A stretch of DNA of 64,000 nt, from the NCBI RefSeq assembly GCF_005577435.1, contig NZ_CP040396.1, positions 3,672,501 through 3,736,500 on the forward strand. Reading direction: 5' to 3'. Under the pieces are notes generated by a model. That model had not been told where the DNA came from, made no database searches, and saw only the letters and a list, made by a program, of their open reading frames with translations. The position numbers and the translations under genes were made by a program. The DNA comes from Paenibacillus algicola (GTDB lineage Bacteria; Bacillota; Bacilli; Paenibacillales; Paenibacillaceae). This document shows positions 37,399-45,057 of the stretch, in pieces (the first letter of the stretch is position 1; the number at the start of each line of letters is the position of its first letter).

Positions 37399-37797
37399 AT
37401 GAAAAAAACTGTGAGTTTTACTGCCGCTTTGGGCCTGGCCCTGTCGCTGACTGCTGGAGCTTCTGCCGCTCCGATCCAAGGCTATACGGAAACGGTTACA
37501 CCGGCGAGCACGTCCGGCACGGTAACTACCGCTGAAGAAACGTCCATGGAATCAAGCATGACCCTGGCCAATGAGCCAATCATTGAAGCAGATGAAGTGG
37601 TAATGAATCCGACAGAGATTATTAATCTCATGAAGCGTACGTATTTCTACGACATGCCGAACGGCAAGGTCATCGGTGCTCTGGCTCCTCAAATGGTAGA
37701 TACGACCGGCAACGAGCGCCAAATGCTGTGGACGGGTGAGTGGGTAGAGATTTACACTTGGCTCGGCAAAGCATGGATCCATATGGAAAAAATGTAG
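37399..37797 (+). CDS. Secreted protein with SH3-like C-terminus
   Basis: 132 residues. A clear signal peptide (MKKTVSFTAALGLALSLTAGASA) precedes a Thr/Glu-rich linker. The C-terminal part (about 80-132, RTYFYDMPNGKVIGALAPQMV ... WVEIYTWLGKAWIHME) has the spacing of a bacterial SH3 domain. The ribosome site is GAGGAGG. A weak GTTCAT-N14-GGTTAT element lies upstream. The function is unknown; cell-wall association is an inference. Confidence 0.7.
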   Translation: MKKTVSFTAALGLALSLTAGASAAPIQGYTETVTPASTSGTVTTAEETSMESSMTLANEPIIEADEVVMNPTEIINLMKRTYFYDMPNGKVIGALAPQMVDTTGNERQMLWTGEWVEIYTWLGKAWIHMEKM

Positions 37798-37812
37798 TTT
37801 GATATAGAACAG

Positions 37813-37846
37813 GAAAGGATCGGGCGGTCGCTGCGATCCTTTTTTT
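37813..37846 (+). terminator. Terminator after the SH3-like secreted protein gene
   Basis: AAAGGATCG / CGATCCTTT stem with an 11-base loop and seven Ts. Confidence 0.85.
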
Positions 37847-37888
37847 GTTGCCTTCTGCAGGCTAAGGGCTGTTACGGCCTATCAGGCA

Positions 37889-38773
37889 TCATTCCTGCTC
37901 CACGGCTTCTTCCTTCGGCTCTACATGCACATGAATGTGCATAATATTATGCTTTCGAATCATCCGCTCCTCAATCGAGTCGCTGATCTCATGACCTTCA
38001 ATCACCGTCAGCTGCGGGTCCACCTCAATAACCACATCAATGAGAACATGGTTGCCATGGATGCGCGCCTTCATATCGCGGATGCCTTCCACCCCGGGTG
38101 TCCGCTCAATCGTGCTGCGGAAATCCGTTAAACGCGTCTCATCAAAGCCGTCTGTCAGGCTGTGCGTGCTGTCCTTGAAAATTTCCCAGGCCGTCCTGCA
38201 AATAATAAGACCTACCGCGAAGGCGGCTGCCGTATCCATCCAGGGCAGTCCAAGCTGGGCACCGAGGATGCCGACTGCCGCTCCAATACTGACTAAGGCA
38301 TCCGACAAATTGTCCTTGGCCGCCGCCATGAGAGCCTGGCTGTTAATCTCCCGGGATAACCGCTTGTTGTAGCGGTACACGCCCAGCATGGCTACAGCGG
38401 CTACGCCGGCTACCGCCGCCGCCCATAGATCCGGTGCCTCCTTGGCTCCGGCGAACAGGCTTCGTACCGCCTCCACCAGCACCTGAATACCGACAATCGC
38501 CATAATAAAGGAAGCAACCAGTGCAGCCACCGTCTCTGCCCGGAAATGACCATAGGCATGATCTTCATCCGGCGGCTTGCGGGAGATCCGCAGACCGATC
38601 AGCACCGCGGTCGAAGCCATAATATCAGTCAAGTTGTTAATTCCGTCGGCCGTCAGGGCGCTGGAAGCAAACCAGTAGCCGCTGGCCAGCTTGAATGCCG
38701 ACAGGACCAGGTAGGCTGTAATGCTGACCCATGCGCCGCGTTCCCCTTTTTTAATATCCTCATATGCATTCAC
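37889..38773 (-). CDS. Cation diffusion facilitator transporter, probably Mn-type
   Basis: 294 residues. Six membrane helices (about 12-200) are followed by a cytoplasmic ferredoxin-like domain ending in a His-rich stretch (IMHIHVHVEP). The metal-site helices read NNLTD (helix 2) and DNLSD (helix 5). Zinc CDFs have HxxxD there, whereas DxxxD is associated with manganese exporters such as MneP/MneS. Export of Mn2+ is therefore more likely than zinc, as inference. The start is GTG. It is monocistronic. Confidence 0.85.
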   Translation of the reverse strand: MNAYEDIKKGERGAWVSITAYLVLSAFKLASGYWFASSALTADGINNLTDIMASTAVLIGLRISRKPPDEDHAYGHFRAETVAALVASFIMAIVGIQVLVEAVRSLFAGAKEAPDLWAAAVAGVAAVAMLGVYRYNKRLSREINSQALMAAAKDNLSDALVSIGAAVGILGAQLGLPWMDTAAAFAVGLIICRTAWEIFKDSTHSLTDGFDETRLTDFRSTIERTPGVEGIRDMKARIHGNHVLIDVVIEVDPQLTVIEGHEISDSIEERMIRKHNIMHIHVHVEPKEEAVEQE

Positions 38774-39006
38774 AGTTCGATTTCGCTCCTTCGATCTTTC
38801 TCTCCCCCGTGGGAAAACCTGGTTCGTAATGTGACAGATACCATCCTAGCAAAGACTCCTGTTGTGGGTCTAGAGAAACGTTGTAGGGTACACGAAACCT
38901 TGTAAGGCGGGTCAAACCTTGTAGCCATATCGAAAATATGTTGCCTTGATTCACAATGTCTCCAGCCAAGCCTTTCCAGATGCCGCCAATACATTTATTG
39001 TTACCC
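38774..39006. other. Intergenic region, no gene seen
   Basis: Between the CDF gene and the small basic protein. I see no convincing RNA gene or ORF. The only recognisable element is the promoter at its right edge. Confidence 0.4.
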
Positions 39007-39035
39007 TTGCTCCGAGATTTAAAAACGAATAAAAT
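39007..39035 (+). promoter_or_regulatory. Candidate promoter of the 60-aa protein gene
   Basis: TTGCTC (39007-39012), a 17-base spacer, TAAAAT (39030-39035), 33 bases before the ATG. Confidence 0.5.
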
Positions 39036-39067
39036 GAGGACAAATAGACATTGAGGGGGAGTCCTCC

Positions 39068-39250
39068 ATGACCGAATCGAACGGTCCGAAGAAGATCAGC
39101 CTGGCCGATGCCATCCGCCAGAAGCTGGAGCAGAAGAAGCAGGGCGGCTCCGGCAAAGCCGGCGGCTTTCAGCAGGATAACGTCCAGAAGATGAAAAGCC
39201 AGAACAACAAAAAGCCGAACAATCAACGCCGCCGCACCGGGGGCTCCTAG
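39068..39250 (+). CDS. Small basic hydrophilic protein (60 aa), unknown
   Basis: 60 residues rich in Lys, Gln, Asn and Gly (KKISLADAIRQKLEQKKQGG ... NNQRRRTGGS), probably unstructured, with an amphipathic helix near the start. GAGGGGGAG precedes the ATG, a sigma-A-type promoter lies upstream and a hairpin follows, so the gene is plausible. I do not recognise a family. A nucleic-acid-binding role would fit the charge but is speculation. Confidence 0.6.
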   Translation: MTESNGPKKISLADAIRQKLEQKKQGGSGKAGGFQQDNVQKMKSQNNKKPNNQRRRTGGS

Positions 39251-39254
39251 AATC

Positions 39255-39300
39255 CAAAAAAATCTGGCCGCAGACGGGACATCCCCTCTGCGGCCAGATT
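39255..39300. terminator. Terminator between the 60-aa gene and the ABC-F gene
   Basis: AATCTGGCCGCAG / CTGCGGCCAGATT with seven Ts on the minus strand; it serves the ABC-F gene best and possibly both. Confidence 0.88.
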
Positions 39301-39315
39301 GCGTTTACGCTATAT

Positions 39316-40941
39316 CTACACTTCCACCGGATACATGCTCTGGCGCAGTGCTTTGATTTCTTCGCTCTCGAGATATTCATCGTAGCTCATGACGCGGTCA
39401 ATGATGCCGTTCGGCGTAATCTCAATGATGCGGTTCGCGATGGTTTGAATGAACTGATGGTCATGGGAGGTGAACAGAATCGTGCCGTCAAAATCAATCA
39501 AGCCATTGTTGAGCGCCGTGATGGATTCCAGATCCAAGTGGTTCGTCGGCTCGTCAAAGATCAGCACGTTGGCTCCGTTCAGCATCATCTTCGCCAGCAT
39601 ACAGCGAACCTTCTCGCCCCCGGACAGTACACTGGCCTTCTTGAGTGCTTCCTCACCAGAGAACAGCATGCGGCCCAGGAAGCCGCGCAGGAAGGTTTCA
39701 TCCTGATCCTTGGAGTACTGTCTCAGCCACTCTACCAGGTTCAGGTCCACTCCGTCGAAATACGCCGAGTTATCCTTCGGGAAATACGCCTGGGTTGTCG
39801 TGACACCCCAGCTGTACTCTCCAGCTTCTGCCTCTGTCTCGCCCATAATCGTCTGGAACAATGTCGTCTTCGGCAGACTGTTCGGTCCGACAAAAGCAAT
39901 CTTGTCGCCCTTGTTCACCACGAAGCTGACGTTATCCAGCACCTTCTCGCCTTCCATGCTGATGCTCAGGCCATCCACCGTAAGCAGCTGCTTGCCGGCT
40001 TCGCGCTCCGGCTTGAAGTTCAGGAATGGATATTTCCGGTTGGACGGACGAAGGTCATCCAGCGTAATCTTATCCAGCTGCTTCTTCCGGGACGTTGCCT
40101 GCTTGGACTTGGAGGCATTCGCGGAGAAGCGCTGAATAAACGCTTGAAGCTCCTTGATCTTCTCTTCCTTCTTCTTGTTGGATTCGCGCTGCAGCTGAAG
40201 TGCCAGCTGGCTCGACTCGTACCAGAAGTCGTAGTTGCCGACGTACATCTGGATTTTGCCAAAGTCGATATCCGCAATATGGGTACATACCTTGTTCAGA
40301 AAGTGACGATCGTGAGAAACCACGATGACGGTGCCTTCATAATCCATCAGGAAGTTCTCAAGCCATTGAATGGATTCCAGATCCAAATGGTTCGTGGGCT
40401 CATCCAGCAGCAGGTTGTGCGGACGTCCGAACAGGGCCTGCGCCAGCAGGACGCGGACCTTCTCATTGCCGCTGAGCTCAGACATATTCTTGTCATGCAG
40501 CTCGCGCTCAATACCGAGACCAATCAGGAGTGCTGCTGCATCCGGCTCGGCATCCCAGCCGTTCAGCTCCGCGAACTCGCCTTCCAGCTCTCCGGCGCGC
40601 ATGCCGTCTTCCTCGGAGAAGTCAGCCTTGGCATACAGAGCGTCCTTTTCCTTCATAATATGGTACAGCCGCGCATGGCCCATAATGACCGTCTCCAGCA
40701 CACGGTACTGGTCGTATTCGTAATGGTTCTGCTTCAGAACCGCCATCCGTTCATTCGGCGTCATGTGAACCTCGCCCTGGTTGGCCTCGATCTCCCCGGA
40801 AAGAATCTTCAGGAACGTCGATTTACCGGCACCGTTGGCCCCGATCAGGCCGTAGCAGTTCCCCGGCGTGAACTTTATATTTACATCTTCAAAGAGTGCT
40901 CTTTTGCCATAGCGGAGCGTGACGCCGCTTGTACTGATCAT
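39316..40941 (-). CDS. ABC-F family ATPase (YkpA/YbiT-like)
   Basis: 541 residues with two ABC domains and no membrane part. NBD1 has GANGAGKSTFLK (Walker A), LSGNEKVR and LLLDEPTNHLDLES. The linker is charged (about 245-310, KKKEEKIKELQAFIQRFSANASKSKQA). NBD2 has LSGGEKVRCMLA and LIFDEPTNHLDLES, but its P-loop reads GPNSLPKTT instead of GxxGxGKT. ABC-F proteins bind the ribosomal E-site and regulate translation or give antibiotic resistance; this subgroup (YbiT-like) is usually translational. The modified second P-loop suggests weak or no ATP hydrolysis at that site. It has its own terminator. Confidence 0.9.
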   Translation of the reverse strand: MISTSGVTLRYGKRALFEDVNIKFTPGNCYGLIGANGAGKSTFLKILSGEIEANQGEVHMTPNERMAVLKQNHYEYDQYRVLETVIMGHARLYHIMKEKDALYAKADFSEEDGMRAGELEGEFAELNGWDAEPDAAALLIGLGIERELHDKNMSELSGNEKVRVLLAQALFGRPHNLLLDEPTNHLDLESIQWLENFLMDYEGTVIVVSHDRHFLNKVCTHIADIDFGKIQMYVGNYDFWYESSQLALQLQRESNKKKEEKIKELQAFIQRFSANASKSKQATSRKKQLDKITLDDLRPSNRKYPFLNFKPEREAGKQLLTVDGLSISMEGEKVLDNVSFVVNKGDKIAFVGPNSLPKTTLFQTIMGETEAEAGEYSWGVTTTQAYFPKDNSAYFDGVDLNLVEWLRQYSKDQDETFLRGFLGRMLFSGEEALKKASVLSGGEKVRCMLAKMMLNGANVLIFDEPTNHLDLESITALNNGLIDFDGTILFTSHDHQFIQTIANRIIEITPNGIIDRVMSYDEYLESEEIKALRQSMYPVEV

Positions 40942-41043
40942 TAAGCATTACCATCCTTTATTCAACTATAGGGTTTTCGCACATTATAGCATAAGAACTC
41001 GCTGTACACGAAGCTTTTGATCAAGAAAGCGGGTCAGCCCCAG

Positions 41044-41100
41044 AAAAAAAGCCCTTTTCCGAAGATTTCACAGGGTGTCCCCCGTTTCTCGAAAAAGAGC
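41044..41100 (-). terminator. Terminator of the MBL-fold gene
   Basis: Minus strand CTCTTTTTCGAGA and TCTTCGGAAAAGGG arms (imperfect) with a run of seven Ts after AGGGC. Confidence 0.65.
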
Positions 41101-41107
41101 GTGCTGC

Positions 41108-42139
41108 TTATGACTGTGGCTTCTCCTTCGGCGTGATCGACTCCGCCAATCTCCGTTCAGGCTTCACCTTAAAGGTCTCTCCGTATTTAAGCACCCGGAT
41201 CTGCTCCTCCTGAATTCCCAGTCTGACGCGCTCCGCCTCCATGCGCTCCAGCGCCTCCTGCGCCGTATCATCCGCCAGCTTGAAGGTACCGTAGTGCATC
41301 GGAATCATCGTCTCCGCCTGTACATCGAGAAAGGCCTGCAGCGCTTCTTCCGGATTCACATGCTGGGACGTCATAAACCATTCCGGCTCGTAGGCCCCGA
41401 TCGGCATCAGCGCAATATGGATGTTATACCGCCTTCCGATATCCTTGAAGCCCGGGAAATAGCCGCTGTCCCCCGCAAAATACAGATTCGGCGGCAGCTT
41501 CCGCGTCCCGTCCTCCTGCAGTGGATTGTCCTCCGCAATCTCCTCACTGTCCAGATTCGGCTCCAGCACAAAGCCGCCCCAATGCGAGGTGTTCGTATCA
41601 AATGGCGTCCGGCGCGTCCAGTGCTGGGTCGGCACGAAGGAAATCCTGACGCCCCCATGGGTAAGCGTCTCCCACCAGTGCATTTCAATCACCCGCCGAA
41701 AGCCCTTCGCCACCATCTTACGCCGCAATCCGGCCGGCACGATAATGGTTGTATGTGAGCGGTACAGCTTGCGGATAGAAGCGACATGCAGATGATCGTA
41801 ATGAGAATGTGATATAAGAATGAGATCCAGCGGCGGAATGTCCGTAATCGGAATTCCGGGCTCACCCAGCCGCTTTGTGAACGCCATGCGCTTTGCCCAT
41901 ACAGGATCGGTAACGATATTCAGCCCCTCGTACTGGATAAAAAAAGTCGCGTGTCCAACCCACGTTACGGAGGTGTCATGCCGGTTGCCATGCAAATAAT
42001 CAAGGTCCGGCGAGATGTTCGGTATGACGTAGGAGTAATCCTTTTTCTTCTGCCGCCGTTCTTCTCGCCACTGCCTGAACTGCTTCAGCGTTTTGTCCGT
42101 GCTGACGTTGTCAATATTGTTGTAACGGGTTCGAGGCAT
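41108..42139 (-). CDS. MBL-fold hydrolase, NAPE-PLD/UlaG-like
   Basis: 343 residues. Metal ligands lie in LILISHSHYDHLHVASI, with further motifs WVGHATFFIQYEGLNIVTDPVWAKR, FAGDSGYFPGFKDIG and MIPMHYGTFKLADD. It resembles the N-acyl-phosphatidylethanolamine phospholipase D / UlaG-like branch. The bacterial substrates are mostly unknown. There is no clear signal peptide. The AAGGAGGGAG site is strong. It lies downstream of the cyd genes on the same strand but after a 77-base gap. Confidence 0.8.
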   Translation of the reverse strand: MPRTRYNNIDNVSTDKTLKQFRQWREERRQKKKDYSYVIPNISPDLDYLHGNRHDTSVTWVGHATFFIQYEGLNIVTDPVWAKRMAFTKRLGEPGIPITDIPPLDLILISHSHYDHLHVASIRKLYRSHTTIIVPAGLRRKMVAKGFRRVIEMHWWETLTHGGVRISFVPTQHWTRRTPFDTNTSHWGGFVLEPNLDSEEIAEDNPLQEDGTRKLPPNLYFAGDSGYFPGFKDIGRRYNIHIALMPIGAYEPEWFMTSQHVNPEEALQAFLDVQAETMIPMHYGTFKLADDTAQEALERMEAERVRLGIQEEQIRVLKYGETFKVKPERRLAESITPKEKPQS

Positions 42140-42216
42140 GCTCTCCCTCCTTTCTCCCTGTCTGTTTCTCTATACCGTATTTTACCCCTTTTTGCGAAAA
42201 GTGTTCAAATGCCAGT

Positions 42217-42318
42217 TCAATCGGACGGGTCCTTGTATTTCATCGTATAAATAATCATAAACACAATGGCCGCCGCAACCGCCAAAAGAGGGGCAATAAA
42301 TATATTGAAATCCTCCAC
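42217..42318 (-). CDS. cydS: CydS-like 33-residue cytochrome bd subunit
   Basis: A 33-codon frame starting GTG, 17 bases after the cydB stop, with a GGGGGCAGG site 6-8 bases upstream. The product starts M-E-D-F-N-I-F-I-A-P, has one membrane helix (about 6-26) and a charged C-terminus (KYKDPSD). The Geobacillus bd oxidase contains a 33-residue single-helix subunit, CydS, encoded after cydB. The position, length and FxIxxAP start match, so this is probably its counterpart. It is too short for ordinary gene finders. Confidence 0.7.
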   Translation of the reverse strand: MEDFNIFIAPLLAVAAAIVFMIIYTMKYKDPSD

Positions 42319-42335
42319 TGTAACCTGCCCCCTTC

Positions 42336-43358
42336 CTAGCGGGATTGTCCGCGCACATAGTTTGCATTAAACAAGAACAGCCAAAGCAGCAGCACCAGAG
42401 ACGGAATAAGCACGAGCAGGCCCAGTACGAACGCGCTAATCATAGCTACCGCCATCGTCTCGCTCGTAATGCTCTCATAGATGCTGATTTGGTCATACAG
42501 GATATAAGGCAGATGGGAGCGTCCATAGCCGTACCAGGCAAAACCAAACTGCAGAATGACAAGCATAAAGGATAAGCCGAGGCGCTTCTGTCTATAGACG
42601 AGATAAATCGCGGCTGCAAAGCACAGAAAGGAAGCGATAAACATCCAGGCCATGTTCAGCATGTTCTGGAAATGCTCCGGATTCTGCCGGTTAATCTGGA
42701 AAAAGGCGAGCAGTGACGCTGCAATCGTTGGACCGCTCCAGAGCAGGGCGTAGCCCCTTACGACCTGAAACGCTGCCCGGTCCTTGGCCCGGTCTGCATA
42801 GTAGCATAGAAACATCGCCGAGATGTACAGCACGCTGACCAGTGCAAGCACAATGACAGACCAGGTATACGGGTTCATAAAGAAATTTACCCAGCTGATC
42901 CCGACCTTACCCTCATCCATGTGAATAATACCGCCTTCGGAGATGGCCAGAATCGTAGAGAGCGCTGCGGGAATCAGCAGTCCAGTGGCCCCGTATACCC
43001 CCATGTACAGCCGGTTATGACCCTTATGATGCCCGTAGGTGCTGTAGGCATAATATGCACCCCGGAGCGCGAGCAGAACGGTGGCGAGGCTTCCCGGCAC
43101 CAGCAGCGCCGTCCCGTAGTAATAGGCGGCATCGGGGAAGAATCCCACCAGCCCCACCACGAAAAAAATAAGAAATACGTTCGTCACTTCCCATACCGGA
43201 GAGAGGTAGCGCTGAATAATATTGTGAATTTTGTTCTCATGGCCGGTCACGACACTGTAAAAGCTGAAAAAGCCGGCCCCGAAATCAATGGATGCAATGA
43301 TCAAATATCCGAACAAAAAGGTCCACAGCACCGTAATGGCTGTCAAGCCGTAGCTCAT
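42336..43358 (-). CDS. cydB: Cytochrome bd ubiquinol/menaquinol oxidase subunit II
   Basis: 340 residues with eight or nine membrane helices. It begins with the CydB pattern AITVLWTFLFGYLIIASIDFGAGFFSFY and contains YLSPVWEVTNVFLIFFVVGLVGFFPDAA. CydB supports heme binding by CydA in the oxygen-reducing bd oxidase. Its ATG overlaps the cydA stop (ATGA). It is 17 bases upstream of a CydS-like gene. No cydCD exporter genes are present in the window. Confidence 0.92.
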   Translation of the reverse strand: MSYGLTAITVLWTFLFGYLIIASIDFGAGFFSFYSVVTGHENKIHNIIQRYLSPVWEVTNVFLIFFVVGLVGFFPDAAYYYGTALLVPGSLATVLLALRGAYYAYSTYGHHKGHNRLYMGVYGATGLLIPAALSTILAISEGGIIHMDEGKVGISWVNFFMNPYTWSVIVLALVSVLYISAMFLCYYADRAKDRAAFQVVRGYALLWSGPTIAASLLAFFQINRQNPEHFQNMLNMAWMFIASFLCFAAAIYLVYRQKRLGLSFMLVILQFGFAWYGYGRSHLPYILYDQISIYESITSETMAVAMISAFVLGLLVLIPSLVLLLWLFLFNANYVRGQSR

Positions 43359-44710
43359 TGTCCCCTGCCTCCTTCCGGATCCCAGCCCAGCTGCGCGATT
43401 TCTTCCTCTGCACTTTTACTGCGGAACAGGCGGCTCAGCACCTTGACTGCCGAAACAGCCAGCACGATGTACAGCAGAATGAACAGCAGCAGCATCCAGC
43501 CTACATTCGGCGAGGTGGTCGCTGCCTCCGCGACCTTCATGTAGCCCCGGACAATCCAGGGCTGCCGGCCGACCTCTGCGAGAAACCATCCCAGCCAAAT
43601 GGCTACCATAGCCGATGGTCCCAGGGCAAAGATGCCAATCAGCAGCCAGGTGGGATAAGGCTTCTTGCCGGGCAGCCTCTTGCGCAGCATGAACATCAGC
43701 GGGATGAGCACGAGCAGCACGCCATTGGTTACTTTCAGGTCAAAGAAATAATGGATCATCAGCGGCGGCCGCTCCTCTTCGGGAAATTCATTCAATCCGA
43801 TGACCTCTGTATTCGGCCGGTTTCCCGCCAGTATGCTCAGGGCGTACGGGATTTTGAGCGCATATTTGATGTCATTGTTCTCATCCAGTACCCCGCCGTA
43901 AATGAGTGGAGCTTCCGTCATCGTGTCAAAATGCCATTCCATCGCAGCCAGCTTCTCCGGCTGGAATTTGGCCAGGAACTTGCCGGAGAAATCGCCGATC
44001 AGAATCGTCGTCATGGCAAAAACAAAGGTGGAGATGACGCACAGCTTGAGCGCTTTTTTGAAATAAGGATGGTCTTTGCGCCTCAGCAGGCTGAAGGCTG
44101 CAATACTCGCCAGCACAGCGGCGCTGGTCGTGTATGCAGAGGCCAGCACATGAGCCACCTTGCTGGGAGTGGCCGGGTTGAACATGGCGAGGAACGGGTT
44201 CACGTTGGTGAACACACCATCCACCAGCTCAAAGCCCTGCGGCTGGTTCATAAACGCATTGAGGCTTGTAATGAACACCGCGGATGCCGATGACCCGATC
44301 GCCACGGGGATGAGCAGCAGCAGATGGGTGTACTTGTTCTTGAACCGGTCCCAGGTGTACAGATAAATGCCCAGAAAGATCGCCTCCACAAAAAAAGCAA
44401 AGGTCTCCATAAACAAGGGCAGTGCGATCGCCCGGCCAGCCACCTTCATAAACGTCGGCCACAACAGACTCAGCTGCAGACCGATGGCCGTTCCTGTTAC
44501 GACGCCCACCGCCACGGTAATGACGAAGCCGCGGGCCCACCTTCGCGCCAGCAGGATGTAGTGCTTGTCGCCGGTCCGGATTCCTCTCCACTCCGCCAGC
44601 GCCAGCATGACGGGAATGCCGACTCCAATGGTAGCTAACACAATATGTACAAACAGCGTAACGGCCGTCAGAATCCGGCTCATAAGAACAGGGTCAAGCG
44701 TAGACATCAT
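43355..44710 (-). CDS. cydA: Cytochrome bd ubiquinol/menaquinol oxidase subunit I
   Basis: About 451 residues with nine membrane helices. It contains the N-terminal heme-ligand helix RILTAVTLFVHIVLATIGVG, the acidic FAFFVEAIFLGIYLY helix, the WHFDTMTEAPLIYGG loop (substrate quinol region) and the signature LAEVGRQPWIVRGYM. It has the short Q-loop of Firmicutes enzymes. It oxidises quinol and reduces O2 at low oxygen without pumping protons. ATG 44710 follows AAGGAG by 5-8 bases; an upstream in-frame GTG has no site. It is preceded by a 36-codon membrane ORF. Confidence 0.93.
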   Translation of the reverse strand: MMSTLDPVLMSRILTAVTLFVHIVLATIGVGIPVMLALAEWRGIRTGDKHYILLARRWARGFVITVAVGVVTGTAIGLQLSLLWPTFMKVAGRAIALPLFMETFAFFVEAIFLGIYLYTWDRFKNKYTHLLLLIPVAIGSSASAVFITSLNAFMNQPQGFELVDGVFTNVNPFLAMFNPATPSKVAHVLASAYTTSAAVLASIAAFSLLRRKDHPYFKKALKLCVISTFVFAMTTILIGDFSGKFLAKFQPEKLAAMEWHFDTMTEAPLIYGGVLDENNDIKYALKIPYALSILAGNRPNTEVIGLNEFPEEERPPLMIHYFFDLKVTNGVLLVLIPLMFMLRKRLPGKKPYPTWLLIGIFALGPSAMVAIWLGWFLAEVGRQPWIVRGYMKVAEAATTSPNVGWMLLLFILLYIVLAVSAVKVLSRLFRSKSAEEEIAQLGWDPEGGRGQ

Positions 44711-44747
44711 CTTCACTCCTTGGTGATTAGTCACAAGTACATCTGCT

Positions 44748-44858
44748 TTAGCTGAAATAGTGCATGTAGCGGATCAGTGCCTTCACGGTTGCATAGAGCA
44801 TGATGGCTGCTGATACAAAGCACACCGCAGCGAGCTTCTTCTCCTGCCGGATGTTCAT
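44748..44858 (-). CDS. 36-residue single-helix membrane protein in front of cydA
   Basis: A 36-codon frame 37 bases upstream of cydA with a near-consensus ribosome site (AAAGGGAGGTG) 8 bases before the ATG. The product has a basic start (MNIRQEKK), one hydrophobic helix (LAAVCFVSAAIMLYATVKALI) and a short end (RYMHYFS). The strength of the ribosome site and the position argue for a real small protein, perhaps an assembly factor or extra subunit of the bd oxidase. Known small subunits (CydX, CydS) are encoded after cydB, not before cydA, so I do not assign a name. Confidence 0.65.
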   Translation of the reverse strand: MNIRQEKKLAAVCFVSAAIMLYATVKALIRYMHYFS

Positions 44859-45057
44859 CGTTCCTGCACCTCCCTTTGCCTGCGGCCTCCTGCAGTCTGA
44901 TGTATACAGTTTGACAAGCCCCTCTTCTTTTTATCCGCCAAATTTGTAAAATGTGTGCAAGCTGAAGATTTGATGTGATCTTGTGACGCCAGGTTTTTTC
45001 TGCGCCCTAAAAGAGGTACAATATAGAGATGAAGGAAAAGGAGGTACGTCTAATCTC

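Noticed and set aside
39445..40944. 499-codon plus-strand frame opposite the ABC-F gene
   Set aside because: It is the antisense shadow of a well-supported ABC-F ATPase; no ribosome site and no recognisable domain.
42182..42367. 61-codon minus frame overlapping the CydS-like gene and the cydB end
   Set aside because: It starts inside cydB without a ribosome site and encodes no membrane helix; the other frame gives a proper small subunit.
44942..44960. TTGTAAAATGTGTGCAAG as a Rex operator for the cyd genes
   Set aside because: Only one half-site resembles TTGTGAA; the other arm fails, so it is not reported as a site.
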